From: Paramarasmius palmivorus
Taxonomy: Eukaryota > Basidiomycota > Agaricomycetes > Agaricales > Marasmiaceae
Assembly: GCA_037176845.1 (NCBI GenBank)
Contig: JAYKXP010000294.1
Span: 1 to 33,853 of the forward strand
Reading direction: 5' to 3'
Length of the DNA stretch: 33,853 nt
Shown: positions 1-10,249 of the stretch, one piece after another
Layout of the letters: each line of letters begins with the position of its first letter
Position numbering within the stretch: the stretch's first letter is position 1
Notes under the pieces: model-generated
What the model was told of the DNA's origin: nothing
The model's input: only the letters and a program-made list of their open reading frames with translations
Database searches by the model: none
Program-made: the position numbers and the translations under genes

Positions 1-900
1 GGTATCACTGCTAGGAACCTAGTAGTGCGCATATGACGAAGAATAAGATAGGCATGCACTGCGTAGTGAATACTAGCTGCGCGCGCATAGACATTGATGT
101 CGTCGTTAGCCCTATATGATTGCGCTAGGTACGCGTCGAAACCTGTAGACCGTATCTACACTCTATTACCAGGCTGGGACCTTACGAGGACATGCTACTG
201 TACATGGTAGACTTCCTAGTAGGTCATATGGCTACACTATACTCGCGCTATGGGACATATGAGATGGGATAGTGAACGAGGACCAACTACCACAGCGTAG
301 AAGGACCCTAGGGGACGAATCAGAGCTATATACCAAATACGGTAGAAGCTGGAGGTGCGAGTCACCTTTGAGAGCAGAGTTACCAGGATTAGAAATGTCC
401 GAGTAACCGGGTCATCGATACGAGGACCATATGGGGGCTTAACAGCTTTCACATATCGATCGGAATATCCCTCAAGCTTCGAGTTGGGATTCCTACTGCT
501 AGTACGGACACTAGTGAGGGACATATAGTCCTATAACAAGGAAACAGATAGGATTCTGTGCCAGGACTGTCCTAGGACATAGAAAATATAATATAGAACT
601 ACAAGGGCATAGAGCCTACCTTCCTCGGATACGAATCCGAAGCGTTTCGGTCGAGATCGGACTCCTAGCAAGTTCCGAGCGGAATAACTATGTCCTAGCA
701 CCGATATCCGAAACGCACCACGCGGAACAGCGCCTCCGCGCGCCACTTCCTAGCAACCAAAAAGTAATATGACTCGCAGTCCTGCAAAATAATGTCGAAT
801 TCCGACCAATATATATCCAAACCTTCCTTTTCTGGTAGATACTTACTTCATATGGACAGAATCCTCTCCTCGTTCTCGTTTCTTGCATAGTTACTATTAC
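1..900. other. Degenerate AT/CTAG-rich flank, possible retroelement interior
   Basis: No convincing gene is visible. The stretch is unusually rich in the words CCTAG and CTAGG and carries only short broken frames on both strands. It lies directly left of an LTR-like segment, so it may be the decayed inner part of a retroelement. I looked for reverse transcriptase, RNase H and integrase motifs and found none in a consistent order. The retroelement reading is inference from position only. Confidence 0.25.
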
Positions 901-1213
901 TTTATCGTGTCCACTTTCACTTATATGTAAAATATGTACGCTCGCGGGTATATAAGCAGCAGGGTTTCCCCTAGGAAGCTCTCAAGCAATTACCCCGCTA
1001 TATACGTAGCCCTAGTGCACCAATAGCAGAGTTCTTGTCTTCTATCGTTGACCATAGAGGCGACATGTGCTTAGAAAATAACTTAGAAAATAAAACCTTG
1101 AAAAGCCCTTCTCTATATTGAACTAGAGTCGTGAAATTAAGAACTTTGAGATACCCATAGGACAGAGCTAGTTTATCTAGACTCTTTGGATAGGATTGAT
1201 TGTTTCTGGACTA

Positions 1214-1296
1214 GTGTGGAGCCCCACTAGATCCCTCTTTTCACTTGGTGTGGAGCCCCACCAGTGTCGTTAAAGCTTAGTGTGGAGCCCCACTAG
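1214..1296 (+). repeat. Three direct repeats of a 17-bp palindromic word
   Basis: GTGTGGAGCCCCACTAG occurs at 1214-1230 and 1280-1296, with a one-base variant at 1248-1264. Spacing is 34 and 32 bp. The core GTGGAGCCCCAC is nearly self-complementary, so each copy could bind a dimeric protein or form a small hairpin. The copies lie inside the LTR-like segment. Confidence 0.85.
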
Positions 1297-1312
1297 CTTA
1301 TAGGTGGCCTGA

Positions 1313-1377
1313 TTGTCGTGCTAGTTCGACTAGTGTAATCAGTGCCTTTGGTTGTCGTGCTAGTTCGACTAGTGTAA
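1313..1377 (+). repeat. Two direct repeats of a 26-bp word
   Basis: A 26-bp word starting TTGTCGTGCTAGTTCGAC and ending TAGTGTAA is found at 1313-1338 and again, unchanged, at 1352-1377. The period is 39 bp. It follows directly after the three 17-bp repeats. Tandem short repeats of this kind are common in LTR control regions. Confidence 0.85.
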
Positions 1378-1689
1378 CCATAGCCTTCATAGGAACAATA
1401 GGTCTTTACCCTTGTTGGGTTCGATAGGTTATTTTGCGTCATAGGAACGTATAGGAATAGTTATAGATAGGTTTATAGGTTGGCTCGCGTTGTCTTGATC
1501 ATATCGAGACTATATTATCATATTACATTGTTTCATTCATCGCTCGTACACTTCCCTTGTGTCCTAGTGATTTGTAGACGTTCAACTAGTGTGCTAGTTG
1601 ATTTCTTGTGTCGATAGTACGGATCCTTTGACAACGTCGAACCCCGCTCGCACAACTTGGCATATTATTTCACTCGTTCACAAGCGTTT

Positions 1690-4400
1690 TATAAGCCTCA
1701 CAGCGGTAACGAAGATGAGGTGGTCGTGGTTGTGATCAGAGCCGGCACAGCAGAAGGTTCTTTTTCCGCTACTCCCAACATCCTTCCTCGTCATTCTCTA
1801 CGCCCCTCTCCTCAACGCCGACCTCGACAAAGAATCCTTGAAAGAACACAGAGATATCTGAAGCTCAAAAAACACCCGCAACCAGCCCCCAAATACCATC
1901 CGCCAAAGACGACAAATCACATACCTGCGCAGCATCGACCGACCTACAAAGTGGCTCGACAGTACCCCCCTCTCGCGCAATAGCACCCAAAATTCCTCCA
2001 AATACACCGAGAAATAGACGAGTCTGACCGCCAGAGCCATTACCTCGCACCGTTATCTTCGAATGTCGTCCATTTTGGGCATCTTGCCGTCGTTCAGCAT
2101 ACACAAAAGCGCGTTTTTTCCCCTTTGCCAGGGCTCTGCATTGACAGCAGAACCTTTCCCCCCTAATATCATGATCACCAGCAATTTTTAAGGCCAGGAA
2201 TCGAGATAAACGTCAGCCAGCCGTGACTATGCCTCCTCGATATCCGTTACCTTCTCCTGCACTCCCAGACCCATATCCCCCATCTGAGGTGTTCCAAATG
2301 GCGGTGTGCAACTCAGAAAGTACACTCAACTTCATGCCAGACCTCGCACCAGTGTCCTCAGGGGTGAACAATGTGTCGCACGTTTTTCCCCAGACACTAC
2401 CTACACCTGCCCACACCTTCCGCATTCCACCTCTCATATCCCCCACATCCACCCTATCCCTATCCCCTACTCGTAGCCTTATCCCCTAGAAGGCTTGTAT
2501 CATGCGGAGCAGCCGGGTACATTGACTGAGAACTCGCAATGAACACCGTACCCTCAATCCACGTCCAAACCCAAACACCCCTTCTCTTTCCTTTTCCGCG
2601 AGCATGTCACTCCTTCAATTCGACAGGAGGTCCTTTTTCATTTCATTTTGCCTTGAACTATCCCCAAAAACAACATCTACGCCCACGTCCCGCACCCTTA
2701 GCCACACCGCCCATCTTGCCAAAGTATTTCGTCACCCAAATACACCCCTTCCACGAGCTTTTCACTCTTGCAATTTGCCGGGAGGTCTCTTAATCGCAAA
2801 TTGCGTGCGGCTGTGTTCAACAGTGAACATCCACACCGACACTTGTGTTTACCCACAGCCTTACCGATAGTACCCACAAAGTCTATCTTTTCGCCCATGA
2901 GCCGGCTTGAACGCTTTTGTGGACGTCGGCACAAGCTGTACGTATCCCGAGTATTGGAAATTGGGAAACAATGTGGGCAGCTGAGGAGATCGAGAAGTCG
3001 AAAATAGTCGCCGTGTTTATTCGGGAAAAGATGAATCGGAAGCTGGTATATGTAGTACCTGCTTCCGAGAAGGAGAAGTGATGTTGACAAGGGGGTGGCG
3101 GGCCGTGGTTCTGGCACATAGGGTCGGTCGGTCGGTTGCCCCCGGCGGTCCTTAAAAAATTTTTGAGTGAAATTTTTTTTGAGGTCTGGGCAGCTTTGCA
3201 TGATCCATAGGTGCTAATTAAGGGAAAAAAAAAACATGTTTTCCTTATTGTGGAAGCTGTAAAGGGATGGGTGTACATACGACGCCCAACACACACTATT
3301 TAGCGCCCAGACATCTCCCCGTAACCCTTCTAAAAAGAGTATCGGCGCCTGGCGGCGTTGACCTGTTCTGCCTTGCCATGCAGGAACTCCCGGCGGTGCA
3401 CCTCCTTTGAGTTGACAATTTATCTTCGAACGGCTGCCCTACTTCATGGATCCAAAGGTGCGAGCAAGGCGATCTGTTAGCAAGGGTCGAAAAAAAAACA
3501 GATATGCCCTTTGAGAGTCCCGTGCCTTCTCATTGTACTTCTCAGTTTCAGTGTCCCGAGGAAGGAAACCGGCATGTGGTCCTTGTAGAAGAACGACCGG
3601 GTTCCGTGGCTCGAGAGCATGGTCTACTGAGTACCTCGACCACAGCTGCCCAAGGCACCGTTCTGGCACAATCGAATTGGGTCTAAATCCTTCAATCTCA
3701 CGGCGGCAGTACCAGAGGCAGGTCGAGATAACATAAACCTTATAATCATGAACAAAGTTAGCCTTAGAAACCTGAGCGCCTCTCTCTTCTTGAGGTGCAG
3801 GAGTATGACGTCATGGGAACCACCTTCCATATATAGTAGGCAGTGGTCAGTCGGTTCCCTCTGCCAGCCCTTAAAAAAAATTTTGACCCTATGTACTAAA
3901 AAAAAATCCTGCCTCCCCCTTGGATGTTGAGGTACGTTCCTTCCAAGTTGTACTTCACACCTAAACTCATTTATACCTTTCTTTTCTATAGAAGCCAACC
4001 ATCATTTCTTTACGAAGAACACGGTCAAAGCCACAAGCACCCTCAAACTTTGAAGATGGTTGACTGTGGGTAGTCTCATCTTTCGAAAGGTTGGTGCCTG
4101 TTTTCTTGCTTTTATATTCGACCTTACGTTTCGCTTCTACAAGATCATCAGACAACATCAACCAGACAATACGGGTAGCGAGTCCTCGACACGACATTCC
4201 TCTCTCAACACCAAATACGCTTCGCCGCCTTCCAAACACCAGCGTACCCCAAAAAGCACGCTCATTGACATTTCGACTTCGACGCTCACTTTGACAAATA
4301 TCTCACTCGCTGGCATGTCGATTTTGGATGCACTTTGGCCTAGATGATCGGCTCTATGATGGCCACACTACGTTCGGGGGAAGAGATGAGTGTCGCGAAG
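1690..4400 (+). repeat. Dispersed repeat X, copy A
   Basis: This is the leftmost of four diverged copies of one sequence family (others near 15.3-17.4, 17.8-19.2 and 26.95-28.3 kb). Shared landmarks with copies B and C include the stretch TTTTTCCGCTACTCCCAACA near 1765 and the pattern around 2223-2480. Similarity to copy B continues to about 4300; the block at 4170-4300 matches 17150-17290. Short plus-strand frames are broken by stops. A segment near 2985-3080 reads VAVFIREKMNRKLVYVV and matches VAVVVTREKMNRKMYLL in copy B, so the family probably began as a plus-strand gene. No function is recognised. Confidence 0.5.
3121..3890 (+). repeat. Pair of diverged direct repeats (GTCGGTT...TTAAAAAATTTTTGA)
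   Basis: Blocks at 3121-3170 and 3841-3890 share GGTC(G/A)GTCGGTT, a short GC-rich spacer and CTTAAAAAA(A)TTTTGA in the same order and orientation, 720 bp apart. Between them there is no gene that I can support. The pair could be an internal duplication within copy A of repeat X or the edges of a small insertion. No target duplication was found. Confidence 0.45.
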
Positions 4401-4518
4401 GGATGATGTTTTTTTTTGCATTCTTGCAACAAATGGGTGTTCACTTGACTTTGAGTTCCAGCATTAAGAACCAGTCAGCCGAATGAGAATGACTGGGCCT
4501 GGGCTTGAAGAGTAACTA

Positions 4519-7301
4519 TTGGGAGAAAGAAACACACCAGGTTCCACGAGGTGCTTCTCTTCTCACTTGCCCTGCTCCATACCTAGGCTAACTTGGATGC
4601 TTCTTTGGCCCAGGATCCAAAGCCGAAGAAACAAAGACGACATATCACCTATGACTGGGATCACAATCGAAGCCTCGGGCTCGAAAATCACCTACCTTGA
4701 AGATCAATGTACTACGCGAACGTGAAAGCTGGGCATGGAGATGTGTTCAGAAAGGTTCAATCGTCTTTGTTGTAAAGGTAAGCCTCCATCCCACCCTGAA
4801 CTAGGGTTTCTACTTGCTTGCTGTGCTGTGCTACTGCTATGCTCCAAGCAGCTAAGGCTTATGTGCTTTACAAAGCATGTAAGCTTAATTGCTTTTGCTG
4901 TGCTTTTATGTGCTAGCAGCTAAAGCATGCTGAAGCAGATAATAAATATGCATGAATATGGATCAGAGACCATTCACTGTGCATAGAACAGGAATATTCA
5001 TTGCCTTCATGAATCCCACAACAGAAATCCTTATGCTAGATGCATCAATTCTTGCACAATTACAGAAAACATGTAATGTTGATGTAGTATTATAGGAAGT
5101 GATCTGGGAGCTTTGACAACCTCAGAATTGAATTCAGGGTGAAAAACCACTTAAGAAATGATTCAGGGTTGAAAGGAATGCAATCACTGTAGCTTGAGAT
5201 ATGTTAAAGTTGACTTTATCACATATACTTATGCATTTAACTTGATATATGCATAATGAAGTCATTTGTGGATGGATTTCCTTCAACCCTGGATGTATTC
5301 TTGACTTGTTTTTCACCCTGAATTCAATTTTGAGGTTTCCCAAGCCCCCAGACCACTCCTTGCAATACTACATTCATATTACATGTTTTCTGTAATTGTG
5401 CAACAATTGATGCATGTGGCATATGGATTCCTGTCATGGGATTCATGGAGGCAATTGATACTCTCGTTCTGTGCATAGTGAATGGTCTTCCATTCATTTT
5501 TGGTGATTTTAGGAGCAATCCCCATGCTCCAGTATAAAAAAACCCCTAAAAATGTAATTTTTTGGATAGCCACATACAGATGTATTCAAAAAATGTTCTT
5601 TCATAGTAGGAAAGTGTATTTTGAATGCATGAACTCAATTCTGAACTTCCCTTGGTGCTGGGATGCTTTCCTGAGGTGCTATTGTATTACTGCCTGTATT
5701 ATATAACTGTACAATACATTGGGTTGAACAAGGTGTTGCACATACAGGAATGCTTGGGCAGCTATGTAGTCATTATCTATACACTTCATTGTGGGTTACA
5801 AACAAGTCTTAGCCTATTCCACTCATTTCCTGTGGTGTAGTATTACCAATGTCTGAAAAAAAGCAAATTTGAGTGTAGTAAATCTGAAAAAATAGCTAGC
5901 TCCCCAAGACTCTAAACCCATCCAGGAGACATATATATCATCTCTCATCCACAATATCTAAGCTCCAGCTGCACCACATCCCATCCTGTAATTTTATTCC
6001 TCCAATTTCAGAGATTTTCAGTATTTTGGATGTTTCAGCACCATCATCCCACTAATCCACATACTATTTGGTGTTCCCAGGCTTGTATTTAATATATCTA
6101 GGTCCTCCAACTTACCCCATGTCAATATCTGGCCTGTAGCCCAAGATCCAATATGCCATTTTCCTGAATTACCATATTTAGACCACTTTTTTTGCATTTC
6201 TCTGCCCCTCAATTGTAGGGGCATGCTTTTAGGATATATTAGAACATATTTCTCTAAGAATTCACTTTCTATAGCCCTCCAGCATGCCCCAATAGCCCCC
6301 AGCAGAAGTTGATCATATCAAGTATAGTGTTGCCCATCATTACATTTCCTCATTTGCAGATACTTTTGGACATGCACCAACTCTTCCACATAGACATAAA
6401 TGATGTATTACTTCATATATCTGTTCAATAAATTTGTAAACATGCTCCTACAGTGTTCTAGCCAGAAAAAAACAGATAGACATTCATTGTTGCATAAGGA
6501 CATGCAATAGGCACTTATATGATGCTAACTATACCTCTCCTCCACTCCTCCAATATAACATGGATCTATCATTATATTATACTAAAATCATATTGGCTTA
6601 GCTGCTATAAAGCTGCTTCAAGCACATAATAGCAGCTTACACTAAATGCTTTTCCAAAGCATTTAGTGTTAGCTGCTAAGGAATTATGTGCTTTGCTGTG
6701 CTAATTAGCTGCTTGGAGCACAGCAATTAGAAACCCTACTTTGAACAGAACATCACCTTGCTATTTGTGTTACTAGCATTGTTCCACAGCGAAGACAACA
6801 GCAATCTCGACATACGAAGGTTCGCATACCGCACGGCGACTGGAAGCCGTTCCCAGTGCCTTTCGACTCTTCATCTGTCAGGTAAACATTTTGAACACCT
6901 TTAGTTGTGGTGGGGCTCGTGCGCTCATTCTACTTGTATTCTTCAGGGGCGGCCACACTGAAGGACCAGATTGCCAACTGCTGCGGCCTAAGGAACAAGA
7001 AGATTGCATCAGTCTCCCGAGATCTCGCGATTTCTGTTTCAGCCTTCTCACTCTCGATGCTGAACCTTTTAGTTCTGGGGTACGGCGTCTTGGCAACCCG
7101 TACCTCTCGTTCTCGCCTCTTCTTTCTGGGTACGTGCATCCCGGATCCTCTTACCTACTCCAAGTCATGGCTGACTCTCGCTCCTCAGTGTACAAGAACA
7201 TCGGACGTGTTATGTACCCAGGACAGCTAATGGTGCCCCCGTTATTTACACCAACCTCCGTCCGGGATTTCTATTCCACACTCAAGCGTGCCAAACATTG
7301 A
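4519..7301 (+). CDS. K/D-family gene copy D1, 3' part, interrupted by hAT element in an intron
   Basis: Modelled exons 4735-4777, 6777-6881, 6947-7129 and 7189-7301 join in one frame through three introns and give 147 aa. The last exon ends RVMYPGQLMVPPLF...KRAKH-stop and matches RVMYPG in copy D3 (near 31,110) and VYPECLVMG in D2. Residues about 77-100 (AISVSAFSLSMLNLLVLGYG) form one hydrophobic segment, so a membrane anchor is possible. The frame extends upstream to about 4516 but meets an in-frame TGA at 4723-4725. The real gene may therefore be longer and broken, or it may start at 4735. The first intron (4778-6776) contains the whole hAT-like element. The family is not recognised. The gene is convergent with F1. 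Confidence 0.5.
4794..4801 (+). repeat. Left 8-bp target site duplication of the hAT-like element
   Basis: CCCTGAAC lies directly outside the left terminal repeat. It matches the right copy CTTTGAAC (6739-6746) at six of eight positions. Both differences are C against T, as expected from cytosine decay after insertion. Confidence 0.65.
4968..5175 (+). repeat. Left arm of a 208-bp inverted repeat inside the hAT-like element
   Basis: This arm pairs with 5281-5488 across a spacer of about 105 bp. Shared words include CACAATTACAGAAAACATG, TTGAATTCAGGGTGAAAAAC and ACCATTCACT. Several mismatches and small gaps show that the arms have diverged. The hairpin sits well inside the terminal repeats and is separate from them. 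Confidence 0.8.
5281..5488 (-). repeat. Right arm of the 208-bp inverted repeat
   Basis: Reverse complement of the arm at 4968-5175. The minus strand is open here for 64 codons (5518-5324). That frame is not conserved in the other arm, so I do not call a gene. Confidence 0.8.
6631..6677. repeat. Perfect short hairpin in the right subterminal region
   Basis: ACACTAAATGCTTT (6639-6652) is followed after 3 nt by its exact complement (6656-6669). With one mismatch the stem extends into AGCAGCTT / TAGCTGCT on both sides. It lies about 60 bp from the right end of the hAT-like element and may be a structure or protein site needed for transposition. Confidence 0.75.
6739..6746 (+). repeat. Right 8-bp target site duplication of the hAT-like element
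   Basis: CTTTGAAC, the partner of CCCTGAAC at 4794-4801. Sequence after it (AGAACATCACCTTGCTATTT) resembles the intron of copy D3 (GGCTGAACATCTTGCTGTATT, near 30,540), so the element entered a pre-existing intron. Confidence 0.65.
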
Positions 7302-7707
7302 TGTTGCACCTCCGAACTAGAAGAGGTGCAGTGCTCCGTGAGCTGGGTGAATCCTTCCGTAGCTTTTAAGCTCTCAGTATGGTTAACAGTGGTTTGGAGC
7401 CGTTGTTTTGGTACCAGGCATCGTTCACGATGCTCGGGCTCGTGAAACATAGAAGGGTAGTCGGTTCTCGGGTGGTTGAATCGGGGTGTAGAGTAGGCAA
7501 AGTTCTCGATGTTGCTCGCACCGAGATTATGATGTGGAAACCGTATACCGCAAAGATGAATAAATACATGATTTTCATTCACTCGTACATACACTTGGAG
7601 CTCAACTTCAAGAACCCAGAACCCAGAACTAATAGATGTACATAAAGTCGGAAATTGTCCTCATTGTCGTTAATTAGCAGAAGAACCCACTGATACCTGG
7701 GCGATCG
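7302..7707. other. Intergenic region between convergent D1 and F1
   Basis: About 400 bp between the stop of D1 and the stop of F1. It must hold both 3' untranslated regions and polyadenylation sites. A plus-strand AATAAATA is present at 7558-7565. Short frames on both strands do not match anything else in the window. Confidence 0.5.
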
Positions 7708-10054
7708 CTAGCCTCCCATGGACCACCATGAGGCTTTCTTTGTCTCTTCTTTCGGTGTCTCTGAGAGTTGAGAATTGAGAACGTTAGTGCATGAGCTTAT
7801 ACGCGTTGAGCGAAGCACTAACCTTGGGCCAACAAAGGCTCTTTCTGCTCCGGTAGAGTGCCTTGCTCGTCAGAAGAGGATGCAAAAGGCTTGTTTTCTA
7901 AGGAATTAATAGTCAGATTACAAATAAAAGCTGAAGGAGAGGACTTGCGATATAGTTCGGCAATTTTGGCTGTTTCTGTGAAGTGAGATGCTAAGCTTAG
8001 CACAGAACAGATGTGTGGGTGACTGACCTTGATCTAGCACAGGCGGGCCTAGTTGTAACTCTGTATATTGTTCACGCAGCTTGCGGAGATAGGAATGCCA
8101 ATCTGAAGTATCAAAAGTCAATCCAAGAACGAAAACACGAAGAATGCAACAGACCATGAACTCCTTCAAACCGCGCTTCTTCTTCCTTTCCACCGACGAT
8201 CTCCCACTCTGAATACCCCAAACTCTGAGCCCAATCAACGGTGGTAGGGTCAAAGCCACGGGCGACTTGCAACTTGCAGAGGGCAGTGTAGATGTCGGTT
8301 GGCCATGACCACAAATCTCCACGATACAATCTATCAGCCACCATACAAAGCTCTGGAATCCCCCATTGCCTACATTCCTCCTCTGACATCTCAGATTGCC
8401 CATTCTCGTCAAAGGACCAAAAGTAGGTTTGGGTGTGTCCCTTCTCCCATGAAATGAGTTCAGATATTGACAAAGGAGGGTAGAAGAAGAGGTAGATGGG
8501 TGGTCGGTCTTCAAGTGCCATGGGGTATTGCTGATGTTCAAACCATGGGGTGTAAAGCTTAAAGGTGGGTGGGTGAACTATGACTGTTGAGAGGATGATG
8601 AGTCCCATTCCAGAGACAATGAAGAGGGAAGACGTACAGTATCTTTTGTCCATTCCCAACATCCCATGTGCATCAACAATCCTTGAACTTTGCACCAACC
8701 AACCATCCACAAAGTTCAATGGTGCATACTTGATGGAAATATGGACATAGCTTGGATCATCTAGCTTGAAACTGTAAATGTCAGCACCAACAAACTAAGC
8801 CATATCACCCCGACTCACCAAATCAACCCATCCCCCATGTCCGTCCCATCCACCAGCCCGTGACAAGACACTGCTTTCCACGACCCCTTACTCCCTGGCC
8901 ACTTCGCAACAGCCCCCCGTGAAGTGGAGTAAACAGTATCAAAACGAAGCCCATCGATGATGTCCAGTGGGGGGTGACGCAGCAAATCCCAAGCTATCGT
9001 TTTGAGGCGAGAGTGGACTGTCCAGAGAGAGTGGTCATGGGAGTTTTTTGGCTTGGGGAGTAGCTCGTCGAGGTATGTGCGTGTCTGATGACGGGATGCA
9101 TATTCCAGGAGGCGTTGGTCTAACTGCAATGAAAAGGATTGCTGAAGAAAATTGACGAAGATGTCTTCCTGCAGCATTTGTACTGATAGAGGAACAATAA
9201 TGTAGAAAGATGTGGATCGAGGGCCAATCCAAACACAAGGCCCATCGAGTCCCTTGCATAGATTCCCTTCCATGTTCAACCATATCTGGTTCCAGCCGCA
9301 GTTCAACTGCTCCTAAGAGACGAATAGATTAGCCATAGTAACAGGAAAACTAAATTTGGGACATACTTTCAACATGTAAACATAAAAATCCCCCAAGAAT
9401 GACTTTTTGTAGAAATTCGCAAGAGGCACTAGTTCTACCACACAAACTTGGTTACTACCTGATGCTGATGGGGAGGAAAGAGACTTACCATCATGGAAGA
9501 TGAGTAAAGGGATTTTGGAGTGGTTCAGGCCATAGAGCTGCCATACTTCAGGTGTCCTGTGTAGTTGTCAGTAAGAACATTGTGGAGAAAACGACGGAAA
9601 CGAACCCTAGACCAGCACAGGAAAAGTGCTCAAAGTCACGCTTCCACCAGACGTGTGCGTCATCGCCCTCGTAGATGACTGCAGTGTATTTGGCTTGTTG
9701 GTCTGGGCGCACTTGTACCGTACAAATTGTCCTTTGTGCTGATCTGTTTTTGCGAACCGATTCCCCATCTTTCTCTTCCCATTCCCATTCTTGTTTCTTC
9801 TCGGTATGGAGTCTCTTACAGGTGAAAATCTGACCGCGTTTCACTTCTACAAACTACGCAGGCCTCAGCACATAAACAACCTCATTTGGAAGAATGCACA
9901 CCTCGTCATACTCGGTACGCTCTATCTCCTGCTGGCCACTGAAATTGACGACTTCTGCGGTGATTGTCTGCGAATTGTTGACTTGGGAACCCTCAACATT
10001 GTTGATGGCATGGCCATGGACAATAATCTGGGATCCGGAAGAATTGAAGCTCAT
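7708..10054 (-). CDS. F1: Agaricomycete expanded-family hypothetical protein, 624 aa
   Basis: Ten exons on the complement: 9902-10054, 9606-9853, 9489-9556, 9367-9434, 8819-9312, 8638-8771, 8155-8583, 8028-8102, 7823-7975 and 7708-7760 (introns 47-62 nt). They sum to 1875 nt and stay in frame. The start MSFNSS is shared with F2. Residues 10-45 hold NNVEGSQVNNSQTITAEVV, a polar low-complexity N terminus of a kind I recall in many Agaricomycete proteins. Next come RTEYDEFVEVKRGQI across the first splice (48-62), RTICTVQV (about 92), IPLLIFHDELVPLANFY (about 148), GLRFDTVYS (about 307) and FWSFDENGQSEMSEEE (about 440). A block of about 50 aa, SWPTDIYTAL...ARGFDPTT..W (about 480-530), is followed by a 25-aa module DWHSYLRKLREQYTELQLG. 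No catalytic motif, signal peptide or membrane segment is evident. The family is recalled as hypothetical; function unknown. Confidence 0.85.
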
Positions 10055-10114
10055 TTGGGCGACAAGCTAGAGGCTTTGGTAGAAGAGCAAGTGATATTGT
10101 CGGCGTCGAATAGC

Positions 10115-10124
10115 TATTTATCTG
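10115..10124 (-). promoter_or_regulatory. TATA-like box of F1
   Basis: CAGATAAATA on the minus strand, about 61-70 nt before the ATG. F2 has AGATATATACC at the same distance. The position is shared between paralogues, which supports a core promoter. Confidence 0.5.
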
Positions 10125-10132
10125 TGCGTGGT

Positions 10133-10183
10133 CGGTGATTTCCAGCTGCAGGTCGGCGATAGAGTGAACGTTGTGTTAGGGGC
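10133..10183 (-). promoter_or_regulatory. Conserved upstream block of F1
   Basis: A block of about 50 bp containing CCCCTAACACAAC, TTCACTCTATC, GCAGCTGGAAATCAC is nearly the same at 24497-24547 upstream of F2, although the sequence just beyond it has diverged. It sits directly before the TATA-like box. CAGCTG is an E-box-type palindrome. It is either a regulatory element or simply a less diverged part of the duplication. Confidence 0.45.
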
Positions 10184-10249
10184 CGCGACCTCGTGTTTTC
10201 AACGTGTTGTATTCAAAAGTATGGTTTTTCATTTCGTTCTATCTACTAT

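Larger units (their letters stand above)
900..1654 (+). mobile_element. LTR-like segment (solo or 3' LTR), boundaries approximate
   Basis: A TATA box (TATATAAG, 949-956) is followed by about 700 bp with no reading frame, dense short direct repeats (1214-1296 and 1313-1377) and an end in CGCTCGCACA. Homology to the other copies of repeat X begins soon after, near 1690, which supports a right boundary close to 1654. LTRs of fungal retrotransposons usually end in CA and carry a promoter. The left boundary, the primer binding site and the polypurine tract were not located. A long intergenic region with a promoter is the alternative. Confidence 0.35.
4802..6738. mobile_element. hAT-like DNA transposon, non-autonomous or decayed, 1937 bp
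   Basis: The ends are inverted repeats. The left end reads TAGGGTTTCTACTTGCT; the complement of the right end reads TAGGGTTTCTAATTGCT. Below the ends both sides carry many AGCAGCT, AGCACATAA and TGCTGTGCT words in opposite orientation over about 130 bp. This resembles the subterminal binding sites known in hAT elements. Eight-bp duplications flank it, the size typical of the hAT superfamily; the KDZ/Zisupton group also makes about 8 bp and is the alternative. The interior is clearly more AT-rich than the surroundings. Its longest frames are about 60-75 codons, and I recognise no transposase, BED finger or dimerisation domain. It would need a transposase made elsewhere. Confidence 0.8.

Noticed and set aside
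237..524. KAVKPPYG on the minus strand, resembling the KPLYG motif of Copia reverse transcriptase
   Set aside because: Neighbouring Copia motifs are missing, and a weak RNase H-like match lies far too close. I could not support a retrotransposon protein here.
2698..3296. Minus-strand frames of 167 and 137 codons in repeat X copy A
   Set aside because: They are not kept in copies B or C; the conserved peptides in this part are on the plus strand.
4802..6738. Coding capacity for a transposase inside the hAT-like element
   Set aside because: No frame exceeds about 75 codons and no transposase motif is visible, so it is called non-autonomous or decayed.
9435..9488. A 30-nt intron between F exons 3 and 4 (acceptor at the first CAG)
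   Set aside because: 30 nt is shorter than fungal introns normally are. Using the later acceptor gives a 54-nt intron and the sequence HDELVPLANFY in both paralogues.
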